Part shown: one piece after another, positions 1 to 7,557 of the stretch | How the letters are laid out: each line of letters opens with the position of its first letter | Numbering within the stretch: position 1 is the first letter of the stretch | Source of the DNA: Candidatus Liptonbacteria bacterium | GTDB taxonomy: Bacteria > Patescibacteriota > Minisyncoccia > UBA6257 > 2-01-FULL-56-20 | Length of the DNA stretch: 42,813 bases | Direction of reading: 5' to 3' | Assembly: GCA_016204355.1 (NCBI GenBank) | Contig: JACQKT010000021.1 | Span: 1-42,813 of the forward strand | Made by a program: the position numbers and the translations under genes | Notes under the pieces: generated by a model | Seen by the model: the letters and a program-made list of their open reading frames with translations, nothing else | The model's database searches: none | What the model was told of the DNA's origin: nothing

Positions 1-68
1 CGGTAGCTCAGTGGTAGAGCGCTACCCTGAAGAGGTAGGCGTCGGGTGTTCGATTCACCCCCGCGGCA
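1..68 (+). tRNA. tRNA-Phe(GAA), 5' end truncated by the window edge
   Basis: Anticodon stem CTACC / loop CTGAAGA / GGTAG; T-arm GGGTGTTCGATTCACCC; 3' acceptor CCGCGGC pairs with the partial 5' ...CGG. Confidence 0.9.
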
Positions 69-190
69 CAAATATGCCCTCGTTGTTCCCTCCTTCGCTC
101 AAATTATATTTGAGCTTCGGAAGGGCAAGTGTATAATTTTCATTACAGCTTGCGCTTCGAAGCTCCGATATAAAATCGGAGCGAAGTAGC

Positions 191-262
191 GCCCTCGTAG
201 TTCAATGGATAGAACAAATCCGTCCTAAGGATAAAATGGGAGTTCGATTCTTCCCGAGGGCA
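191..262 (+). tRNA. tRNA-Arg(CCU)
   Basis: Acceptor GCCCTCG/CGAGGGC, D-arm GTTC-AGAAC, anticodon loop GTCCTAA, T-loop GTTCGATTC. Confidence 0.88.
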
Positions 263-354
263 CACTAGATTTTCTTAGCGCTGAAAGCGGTTAGAAAATC
301 TTGTGCCCCGCTCGCCTCGCCGAAGCTCTGGCGAAGCGGGCAGAATGCGTGGCG

Positions 355-374
355 CCTGCCTGCCGGCAGGCAGG
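355..374. repeat. 20-nt perfect palindrome CCTGCCTGCCGGCAGGCAGG ('LPAGRQA'-type dispersed palindrome)
   Basis: Sequence equals its own reverse complement; one frame reads LPAGRQA. Confidence 0.85.
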
Positions 375-417
375 TAACGAATTGCAAACTCACGATTACA
401 TTCGTACAATTCTAACG

Positions 418-438
418 TGTCCCGCCGATGGCGGGACA
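418..438. repeat. Hairpin TGTCCCGCC-GAT-GGCGGGACA
   Basis: 9-bp perfect stem, 3-nt loop; similar to the CCCGCC-TTG-GGCGGG element inside tatD. Confidence 0.75.
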
Positions 439-478
439 TAAGGAACTGTAATCTCGTTAAACTCGAACAGTTCCTAAT

Positions 479-565
479 GGAGGCGTGGCAGAGTGGTCTA
501 ACGCGCCGCACTCGAAATGCGGTTGGGGAGAAATCCCCTCAGAGGTTCGAATCCTCTCGCCTCCG
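479..565 (+). tRNA. tRNA-Ser(CGA), type II with variable arm
   Basis: Acceptor GGAGGCG/CGCCTCC, anticodon arm CCGCA-CTCGAAA-TGCGG, long variable arm, T-arm AGAGGTTCGAATCCTCT. Confidence 0.92.
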
Positions 566-700
566 CCCTGGACGAAAGGGAAATCCTGTTGTGAGTTCTC
601 CGCCTTTATCCACCCGTGGCGCGGACTACGGCGGACAGGGAATCTCACCTCCTCCGCACTGGATAGAAATATAAATTAACAAATAAATCCTCTACCCTCC

Positions 701-747
701 GCACTTAGAAAATCTTAACGAAGAATGAGTTTAGATTTTCTAAGTGC
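701..747. repeat. Inverted repeat GCACTTAGAAAATCT ... AGATTTTCTAAGTGC
   Basis: 15-bp perfect arms (701-715, 733-747), 17-nt loop; related arms AGATTTTCTTA/TTAGAAAATCT near 268-300. Confidence 0.8.
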
Positions 748-792
748 CTCATCGAGCCTGAAGACTCTTCAGAGCCTGAACGGCCCGAGCGA

Positions 793-807
793 GTCCGCTG
801 GGCGGAC
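793..807. repeat. Short palindromic repeat GTCCGC-TGG-GCGGAC
   Basis: 6-bp stem, 3-nt loop. Confidence 0.6.
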
Positions 808-865
808 GACGAGGGACAAACAATACTTTTTATCGGGTGACCCGAGTACTTCAATAAGATAGAAA

Positions 866-1423
866 TTATACCTTCTCCAAATAAATCTTTTCGGACGAAG
901 CGCGAAGTTTAAGTTTTTGCGAAAAAGCCAGAGCAAGCTCGTAAGCTCCGAAAAGAATTGCGGAATAAACAACATCTCCTATGAGCATATTCTTGAAGAA
1001 CGGCAAAGCCATGGCAAAAGATTCAAGTAATCCGGCAGCCGAACGTTCGTACATCGTTCCGAATTGCCAAACCGCCCAGTTGGTAAGAACAAAGAAAAAC
1101 GCCGATGAAGACGCCGCTCCGAGCAGAACGCTTACTGCAGTCTTATGTTTGCGGACGAGAAGCCCGATAAGGCTGGCAACGGCGAATCCGGCATAAACCG
1201 AAAGCATTATCCGCAAATCGTAAAAGCCGATGAATAAATCGGATATCAGCATTGTAGCGCCGACGGTGAAAAGCGAATATCTGATGCCGAAATAAACCGA
1301 GGCGAAAAGAGATATTGCCACTATCGGGGTCATATTCCAGGCATGAGGCATGAAACGGCTGGCAACTCCGGCGGCGATCAGCAAGAAAATTATCAGAAAC
1401 GAGAATTTTTTGGACATTTTCAT
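866..1423 (-). CDS. DUF6580-like / ECF-transporter S-component-like membrane protein
   Basis: 185 aa, several predicted TM helices, RFMPHAWNMTPIVAISLFA...FGIRYS motif typical of this family; start overlaps the stop of the upstream gene. Confidence 0.7.
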   Translation of the reverse strand: MKMSKKFSFLIIFLLIAAGVASRFMPHAWNMTPIVAISLFASVYFGIRYSLFTVGATMLISDLFIGFYDLRIMLSVYAGFAVASLIGLLVRKHKTAVSVLLGAASSSAFFFVLTNWAVWQFGTMYERSAAGLLESFAMALPFFKNMLIGDVVYSAILFGAYELALAFSQKLKLRASSEKIYLEKV

Positions 1424-3609
1424 ATAACCGATAGGACTATGGAAACTAGTTTCGACACAAATGAACTAAATGCATTCGCCGTAAAACTTATTAGATTATA
1501 ACCGAAAGAAATGATGTTTGCTAAGCTGGATTTCTCCCGTTTATCCGGCTGAGTTGAAGATTCCAAAACCAGAATCGGTCGGGTGTCGGCTTGCTCCTCT
1601 GCAAAATCGCTCTTCGGCGCCGGCTGGGCGGGGCTGGATTTAATTTCCGCAACGTTTGATTTTGGAACAATGCTCTCCAGTTGAGGCGTTGATGTTGCCG
1701 TTATAGAGGAAACAACGTTTTCAATTATTTCAGCCGACGAAGTAGAACTTTCTGTCGGAATCGTTGTTGAGGCGGAAACGGCCACGGAAGAAGTTCCGTT
1801 TTGATTTTGCGAACCTCCTCCGGAAGAGCCCGGAACGGAAACAACTGGAGACGTCGCCGGGGCCGGTTTCGCGAAAGAATGAAGCAAATCCCACCAGGTT
1901 TTATTGAGTGCCGCGGGAATCGCATAAGATGTCGCCCATATTCTTGAATTCAAATCCGTTGACGTGCTTTCAATCCCCCCGTCGGCGGCTTGCAAAGAAT
2001 AAAGATAATCGTAAGGAGTGCTGTAATTTTTCGTCCAGTTCAACTCCGGTTCGCGAAGCGCCGTTATCGCCTGTGCTGCCCAGCTTGTCGAATAGCTTGT
2101 TCCGAATCCCCCGTCGGAATTCTGATGTGCGGCCAAATATGCCCGCGCCCTCGATATTGCACCGGGAACATCCGCGCCCGACGTGTTTTGCGAAAGCACC
2201 TGAATGGCGGCGGCCGTTAAATCCACGCTGTCTTCCCACGAACCGTTTATTAGCTGCTTACTTAAAACAAACGAATTAATTTTTTGGATAATCTCGTCCC
2301 CACCATAAGAATAGCCTGCCCTTACAAGCGGAAATAGTGCGAATATGTCGTCATTGACAAGCCCCGCGTCGCCGACCTGTGTTCCGTCGAACTTGTCGAT
2401 TATTTTTTGAATGTAATCCGCCGATGCGCCGCTGTACGGATTTATTCCCAAAGCCATAAGCGCCATGGCGTGTCTTTCGTAATCCGTCACGGCCGACATT
2501 CCACTGTTTGCCGATTTCAAATATTCCGCCAAATTAGCAATCGAGCCTCCGGAGCCACCGGCAAGCGCGATTGCCACCCAGTCGGTGTAAAGAAGCGGAC
2601 CGAAAGAGCCGTTTTCCAGCTGATGCGAAAAAAGGAACTGCTGGGCTTTGTTTACGTCGACATTGTGATGAACGACGACCCCGCCCTCGCCCCCGCCACC
2701 CGCAGAAACCGCCGGCGCGATTTGATGGGCTTCCACAACAAGCAAGTCCGTTGTCGGAAAATAAAAATCTTCCTGAAGGCCGACTTGGTACGTTCCGGTT
2801 GCGTTCAAAGTAAAAGCAGCCTGGCCGTTTTTGTCTGCCGTAGACGTGGCTATCTCTATCGGAGCAAACGGATTGTCCGGATTCTGCTGCACAACGCCGA
2901 TTGTAAGGCCGGGAGTGGGATTATAAGAGTCGCTTGAAGGAACGTAGATTTCGGCCGTCGCGGTAACCGGCGAACCTACATTTATGGTTGAAGACGAAAG
3001 AGAAACGCGCCTGGGATAGCCGTAAAAGAAAAATATGTTTTCGCCTCCCGCCAAAAGATACGAGTCCGCTCCGAATCCCGGAACATTGCCATTAACTGCA
3101 TATTGCCAGTTGTCGCAAGCTTCATCGGTTGCCGTAATGCACTTTACATAAAACGCGCTGAAAGAAGCGAAGTATTGGAGATTCGATATCGAAAATTCCG
3201 GTTGCGCCGCATCTGCCGAAACAAGCGCCGCCAGTATGCTTGCCGCCTTGATTTCCACAGATGTTCCGTCCGTGGCGATGACTGTCGTCGTCGCCGTATC
3301 GGAATCGGGAACGGCTACCTCTCCGCTCCAGATTACCGAAGCTCCGTTTCTGATGTTGAACGTTGCCGAGCGAACGGTGGTCGTTGCGTCCGATATTGTT
3401 GACGTAGAGTCAATCGGGTCGGTCGACGTGGCCGTCGAAGTCGTGTTGTCCAACAATATCGGGGTTGATGTTGAATTGTTCGTCTGGTCGGTGGAACTTG
3501 AAGTCGAAGTGGAATCATCGGCAAAAACCGGAGAATAAAACAAAGCAAAGACGGCAAACGAAATCAAACAAACGCCGCGCAATTTGAAGTTTTTTGTGGA
3601 TATTTTCAT
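1420..3609 (-). CDS. Secreted/anchored DUF4430 + prenyltransferase-like alpha/alpha-toroid protein (transcobalamin-like architecture)
   Basis: Signal peptide; Ser/Thr-rich linker; DUF4430-like segment (WQYAVNGNVPGFGADSYLLAGGENIFFFYG); toroid repeats (QLENGSFG, QLINGSWE, QNSDGGFG, QAADGGIE); C-terminal hydrophobic segment. Confidence 0.75.
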   Translation of the reverse strand: MKISTKNFKLRGVCLISFAVFALFYSPVFADDSTSTSSSTDQTNNSTSTPILLDNTTSTATSTDPIDSTSTISDATTTVRSATFNIRNGASVIWSGEVAVPDSDTATTTVIATDGTSVEIKAASILAALVSADAAQPEFSISNLQYFASFSAFYVKCITATDEACDNWQYAVNGNVPGFGADSYLLAGGENIFFFYGYPRRVSLSSSTINVGSPVTATAEIYVPSSDSYNPTPGLTIGVVQQNPDNPFAPIEIATSTADKNGQAAFTLNATGTYQVGLQEDFYFPTTDLLVVEAHQIAPAVSAGGGGEGGVVVHHNVDVNKAQQFLFSHQLENGSFGPLLYTDWVAIALAGGSGGSIANLAEYLKSANSGMSAVTDYERHAMALMALGINPYSGASADYIQKIIDKFDGTQVGDAGLVNDDIFALFPLVRAGYSYGGDEIIQKINSFVLSKQLINGSWEDSVDLTAAAIQVLSQNTSGADVPGAISRARAYLAAHQNSDGGFGTSYSTSWAAQAITALREPELNWTKNYSTPYDYLYSLQAADGGIESTSTDLNSRIWATSYAIPAALNKTWWDLLHSFAKPAPATSPVVSVPGSSGGGSQNQNGTSSVAVSASTTIPTESSTSSAEIIENVVSSITATSTPQLESIVPKSNVAEIKSSPAQPAPKSDFAEEQADTRPILVLESSTQPDKREKSSLANIISFGYNLISFTANAFSSFVSKLVSIVLSVI

Positions 3610-3616
3610 GGTTTAA

Positions 3617-4159
3617 TTACAATTTTTCATATTTCCATTCGACCGAATCGCCAGACTGGAGTTCGTATTGTGAAGCACCGACGTTCGAATATTTTCCGTT
3701 GACATAGAGCGTCCAATACTTGCCTCCGGAATTCGGGACGTTGTTTATTTCCCGGACGAAATATCCGATACCGGAATAATATTGGCTTTTGAAAGTGAAA
3801 TCGGTTGTGGACGCCAACTTTTCCATCAAATCATAAACGGTTGAACTCGCGGACATTTCTCCCGAGTAAGAAAACTTTTCCGCAACGAACGAAACTTGTA
3901 TTTTTTTGGCATCCGAATTAACGGCGTTATAATTTTCCGATTCAACCGCGGCGGGCGCCGAAACATTTCCGGCAATTTCGGATGTTTCGGGCTTTGCCGA
4001 ACCGACAACCTGCGGAAAATTTTCTACGGCGCTCGCTATTTCGCTTTGCCGTTGCATCGCGGTAATCGCGCCCGAATAATACTTCGTTCCGAAAAAAATC
4101 AGAAAGACAGCCGAAATCGCGCATACGGAAACGAGAATTATGAATAATTTTTTCTTCAT
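3617..4159 (-). CDS. DUF4430 domain protein, N-terminally anchored
   Basis: MKKKLFIILVSV TM/signal; C-terminal GGKYWTLYVNGKYSNVGASQYELQSGDSVEWKYEKL; start trimmed from the track's 4192 because the longer ORF reads through a terminator hairpin. Confidence 0.75.
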   Translation of the reverse strand: MKKKLFIILVSVCAISAVFLIFFGTKYYSGAITAMQRQSEIASAVENFPQVVGSAKPETSEIAGNVSAPAAVESENYNAVNSDAKKIQVSFVAEKFSYSGEMSASSTVYDLMEKLASTTDFTFKSQYYSGIGYFVREINNVPNSGGKYWTLYVNGKYSNVGASQYELQSGDSVEWKYEKL

Positions 4160-4164
4160 GAAAC

Positions 4165-4185
4165 AAAAAATCCGCCCCGGGCGGA
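4165..4185 (-). terminator. Intrinsic terminator (riboswitch expression platform)
   Basis: Minus strand TCCGCC-CGG-GGCGGA followed by TTTTTT, directly upstream of ATG at 4159. Confidence 0.8.
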
Positions 4186-4245
4186 AGTTCAATATCGTCG
4201 ATATTGGATAAGCCGAAAAGGCCTACTTCCTGCTCGGGAAACTAT

Positions 4246-4378
4246 GCTATTTGATGACCGGGCTTGTTCCTTATCCTTCGATAAACTCAGGATCTGGACT
4301 TTACCGTTGCGGCACAGCGGAGGAATCTAACCTCGCTTCCTGTCCTTTTTGGACTCGAGCCTTTGCTCGACAAATAAC
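4246..4378 (-). promoter_or_regulatory. Cobalamin riboswitch aptamer
   Basis: Minus strand GGAAGCGAGGTTAGATTCCTCCGCTGTGCCGCAACGGTAAA matches the cobalamin core (GGAA..GGTG..GAATCC..GCTG..CCGCAACTGTAA); closing P1 GTTATTTG/CAAATAGC; AAGCCCGGTCATC in the 3' junction. Confidence 0.8.
4273..4293. repeat. Palindromic dispersed repeat ATCCTTCGATAAACTCAGGAT inside the riboswitch
   Basis: Terminal inverted ATCCT/AGGAT; same family as repeats at 6563, 26474, 35622. Confidence 0.65.
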
Positions 4379-4400
4379 ACTAAGGGGATTTTATGCGGAC

Positions 4401-4427
4401 AAAAAGCCCGGCGTCAATTGCCGGGCT
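4401..4427 (-). terminator. Intrinsic terminator
   Basis: Minus strand AGCCCGGC-AATTGAC-GCCGGGCT then TTTTTG. Confidence 0.75.
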
Positions 4428-4731
4428 GTGGATAAATTCGGGCTTGTACCTTTACGTCTTTATTCCCCAGTCAGCAATTCGCCCGAAAACACGCTATCAA
4501 ATTCCCCGGCGAGGAATTTGCGCTCGCTCTCGACCTCGCTCGCGCCGCTCGTGTTTTTTGAGGAAGCTCTCGGAGGTGAAAAAGCTTGGTATCCGCAAGG
4601 ATTTTTTCGCCGAGAGGCAGCGGGTGTACGCCGCAGGAGTGTACGAACCGCGATTCCGAAAAAAGCACGAGGCGGCGCACCATGCCCGCTCGGCCTGCGA
4701 GACGATTTTTGCGCGAATTGCTGGGGGTATA
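4428..4731 (-). ncRNA. Candidate structured non-coding RNA (family unknown)
   Basis: Nested complementary segments: outer 4713-4727 / 4465-4482, long inner stem 4659-4678 / 4542-4559, inner CTCTCGG/CCGAGAG, extra hairpin AAATTCC/GGAATTT; TATATA just upstream, terminator just downstream. Confidence 0.45.
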
Positions 4732-4766
4732 TAAAAACAAAGCTAAGATTTTTATAAGTAATCAGA

Positions 4767-5210
4767 TTAAGGATTACCCATTTTCCTGAACCACTTGCCG
4801 CGTTCGGTCTTTGCCGAATAATAAAGCGCGGTCAGAAAAAGAAATGCCAGAAGTTGGTTTGTCCAAAAGTACCATATTTGCTGTTCGTAAAAACCGAAAG
4901 CCGAGATCGCTTCCAGTTCGAAAAATAATATTCCATAAATTGATATGACAACGTTCAGAAGTGCCACCCAGCGGTGTTCGGGATTTGTAAACCCAGCTAC
5001 CAATCCGAGGAAAATCATCGCCACTATGTAATTTGAGACAGGGGTACGAATGAAATCTTTGAAAAACGGAAGAGTAATAAGTGTTATTACGGCAATCGCA
5101 AAAAAAATTTTTCTGACATTGTCCCCGTAATAGTGCAAAAGATGGTGGGGCCGTTTCCATACTCCCGCCTCGCGCCCTGTATCCGAAGAACTGCTTTCGA
5201 AATTGTTCAT
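4767..5210 (-). CDS. Hypothetical membrane protein (about 4 TM)
   Basis: 147 aa hydrophobic ORF. Confidence 0.6.
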   Translation of the reverse strand: MNNFESSSSDTGREAGVWKRPHHLLHYYGDNVRKIFFAIAVITLITLPFFKDFIRTPVSNYIVAMIFLGLVAGFTNPEHRWVALLNVVISIYGILFFELEAISAFGFYEQQIWYFWTNQLLAFLFLTALYYSAKTERGKWFRKMGNP

Positions 5211-5230
5211 TGGTTTTATTATAAACCCTT

Positions 5231-5992
5231 TTAATCCGATAGCCAGCCGCCATCGACGTAAATTGTGGAGCCGGTTATATAACTTGCTTCTTCCGAAGAA
5301 AGAAAAACTACGACTGACGCAATTTCTTCCGCTTTACCCATTCTCTTCAAAGGAATTTTATTCAGAAAATAATCCATCGCCTCTTTCGCCATGTTCGCTG
5401 AACTGGCCATTGGTGTATCAATCGCGCCCGGGGCTATCGCGTTAACGTTTATTCCGAGCGGCGCAAACTCATCTGCAAGGGTTTCCGTCATTCCGAGAAC
5501 TCCCCCTTTCGATGCGGTATAGTGGACTCCTCCGGAAATTCCTATTCCCACCTGTCCCGATGCTATCGATGCGATATTTATAATCCTTCCCCATTTGTTT
5601 TTCGCCATTTCCCTGGCAGCGCGCTGGGCGCACAAAAATTGTCCTTTCAGATTTATGTGTATGGTTCTTTCCCATTCTTCTTCCGTCAAATCAAGTGCGG
5701 GTTTCGGTTCGTAAATTCCCGCATTATTCACAAGGATATCCAAACGCCCGAAACATTTTATCGCTTCGTCGAAAACGGAGTTGACCTCCGCTACGTTGGA
5801 AACATCCATTTTGAAAGCGACGGCTTGCCCTCCTTTGGCTGTTATTTCATTTACAACGGCCTGGCATTCTCCCAGATTTATGTCGGTAACAGCCACGGCA
5901 GCTCCTTGCGAAGAAAGCGCCAGGGAATCGGCTTTCCCCATTCCTCTTCTGGCTCCTGTCACCAATGCAACTTTACCGGACAAGTCAAACAT
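5231..5992 (-). CDS. SDR family oxidoreductase
   Basis: TGARRGMGKA Rossmann motif, NNAGIYEP, YTASKGG catalytic motif, C-terminal YITGSTIYVDGGW. Confidence 0.93.
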   Translation of the reverse strand: MFDLSGKVALVTGARRGMGKADSLALSSQGAAVAVTDINLGECQAVVNEITAKGGQAVAFKMDVSNVAEVNSVFDEAIKCFGRLDILVNNAGIYEPKPALDLTEEEWERTIHINLKGQFLCAQRAAREMAKNKWGRIINIASIASGQVGIGISGGVHYTASKGGVLGMTETLADEFAPLGINVNAIAPGAIDTPMASSANMAKEAMDYFLNKIPLKRMGKAEEIASVVVFLSSEEASYITGSTIYVDGGWLSD

Positions 5993-6032
5993 GCCGGTAT
6001 TATAACATTTTCTGCTTTAGTTATTTCCTAGC

Positions 6033-6539
6033 CTATTGAGATTCAACTTTCAGAAGCTCCACGGTAAAGTACAATGTCGCGTTCGGAGGGATAATCTGCT
6101 CGCCATACTCCGGAGGTGGATATCCGTTGGGACCGTAGCCGAGTTCCGGCGGGATAGTGAGCTCTCTTTTCCCGCCGACCTTCATCCCGGCAAGTCCCAA
6201 ATCCCATCCTCTTATCACATCTCCTTGCCCAAGAGTAAAAGAAAACGGTTCTCTTCTGTCGTAGGAACTGTCGAACTTTTTGCCGTTATCCAGTGTGCCT
6301 GTGTAATTGACCGTTATTTTATATCCCGCTTTCGTTTCCGCTCCCGTTCCGACAACAATGTCTTTTATTTTGAAATTTTCCATAATTTTTGCCAGTTCCT
6401 GTTCCGCTTCTTCGGCAAGTTTTTTCTGGGCATCGACCGAATCGTTTGATATCTTGCCGCTGTACCATGAACCGCCCCACAAAATCGCCGCGGCAATGAG
6501 TACGAAAACTATAATGGCGGGCAGTGATAATTTTTCCAT
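6033..6539 (-). CDS. FKBP-type peptidyl-prolyl cis-trans isomerase, membrane anchored
   Basis: VNYTGTLDNGKKFDSSYDR...GWDLGLAGMKVGGKRELTIPPELGYG...PNATLYFTVELLKV. Confidence 0.93.
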   Translation of the reverse strand: MEKLSLPAIIVFVLIAAAILWGGSWYSGKISNDSVDAQKKLAEEAEQELAKIMENFKIKDIVVGTGAETKAGYKITVNYTGTLDNGKKFDSSYDRREPFSFTLGQGDVIRGWDLGLAGMKVGGKRELTIPPELGYGPNGYPPPEYGEQIIPPNATLYFTVELLKVESQ

Positions 6540-6562
6540 AATTTTAGTATGCGAATGCCTTT

Positions 6563-6592
6563 GCGACCCATTCGACTAACGCTCAGGGTCGC
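6563..6592. repeat. Palindromic dispersed repeat GCGACCCATTCGACTAACGCTCAGGGTCGC
   Basis: Terminal inverted GCGACCC/GGGTCGC; intergenic. Confidence 0.7.
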
Positions 6593-6609
6593 CCTGGGTG
6601 AAATTGAAG

Positions 6610-6629
6610 GCGAATGGGCACATGCGAAT
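6610..6629. repeat. Dispersed repeat GCGAATGGGCACATGCGAAT
   Basis: Near-exact reverse complement of ATTCGCATGTGCCTATTCGC at 19727-19746. Confidence 0.65.
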
Positions 6630-6639
6630 TATTTTTGCA

Positions 6640-7557
6640 TCAATATGCGTATTCTGACACAAGAAGGCCCTGTTTGTCGAAAAGAAGCAGGCGGTCGTGC
6701 TGGAAATCGAGGAAATTGCTCCCGCTCCATGCAACCCATTGATTGCTCAAGAAATCATAATCGTTGCTGTATTTCGCAAAGCATCCTCCATAATTCAGAT
6801 TGTTGATATAGGCCTGGCAGGAATAGTCGTTCTGTGGAATCGGCGGGTTTGCCGCAGGCAGCTGGCAATTGCCCAACGACATCAGATAGTTCTGGCACTG
6901 TCCGCTGAAATTTATTATGTCGGAACGACTTATGTAAGGACAACTCAGATAAAGAGGCGGGTTGAATTTGTTGGCATTGGCAACGTATCCTATGCATTTA
7001 TTAAGCCTCACGTTTACTCCTATCGCACTTTGCGTGGAATAAATCGCTACTCTGTCGCCGTTTTTCACATAGATGTCGCTTTGCGGCGCAAGTCCTGACG
7101 GCTGATAAACATTCACTGCTTGCGGTACATATTGGCTGCCCCTGTTCCCCTTCATCAGCCATCCGGTTATGTTTATTTTCCCGGCAGATGAAGGGAGATA
7201 GCTGTAAATCGTTATCTGGCTATAAGAACCGGAATATCCCGGCGAAGCTGAAATAGTTATCTTGCCGAAGCAAGGAGATAAATCGTTTATGGAAAATCCC
7301 TGCGGCATCTGATACTGACTGACGTTCAACTGGCCGCATGTGGATGGCGGCGGCGTCGAAGGCGCTCCAGCTGTCCCGCCGTACGATTGTGCGCCCCCCG
7401 AAGTTCCTCCCGGCGCGTATGTTGTTCCTTGCGAACCAGAATTTTGCGTATTCTGGACGGGCGATTTACTGACCGGAGGCAATCCATACATATAAACTCC
7501 GTAGGCGATAAGAACTATCACCAATATTACGAAAAAGACGAAGCCGAAGTGATTCAT
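6640..7557 (-). CDS. Secreted/anchored protein with lamin-tail-like C-terminal domain
   Basis: N-terminal TM, Pro/Ser/Gly linker, ITGWLMKGNRG...LFDKQGLLVSEYAY pattern reminiscent of LTD domains; Cys-rich insert. Confidence 0.5.
   Translation of the reverse strand: MNHFGFVFFVILVIVLIAYGVYMYGLPPVSKSPVQNTQNSGSQGTTYAPGGTSGGAQSYGGTAGAPSTPPPSTCGQLNVSQYQMPQGFSINDLSPCFGKITISASPGYSGSYSQITIYSYLPSSAGKINITGWLMKGNRGSQYVPQAVNVYQPSGLAPQSDIYVKNGDRVAIYSTQSAIGVNVRLNKCIGYVANANKFNPPLYLSCPYISRSDIINFSGQCQNYLMSLGNCQLPAANPPIPQNDYSCQAYINNLNYGGCFAKYSNDYDFLSNQWVAWSGSNFLDFQHDRLLLFDKQGLLVSEYAY

Noticed and set aside
275-679. ORFs over the tRNA-Ser region (275..511, 417..674, 457..648, 485..679)
   Set aside because: They overlap a clear tRNA and palindromic repeats and resemble no protein; read as spurious.
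4160-4192. Upstream start (MNFRPGRIFCF) for the DUF4430 protein
   Set aside because: It would translate the terminator hairpin; MKKKLFIILVS at 4159 gives a normal signal/TM start.
4401-4731. RNase P RNA, tmRNA or SRP RNA identity for the structured region
   Set aside because: No GAAAGTCCGGGC-type core, no tRNA-like T-arm/tag ORF, and no GGAAGCAGC SRP loop could be seen.
4251-4789. Plus-strand ORFs 4251..4757, 4393..4734, 4586..4789 and minus 4471..4740
   Set aside because: They cross the riboswitch aptamer, a terminator and the structured RNA candidate; no protein-like signatures.
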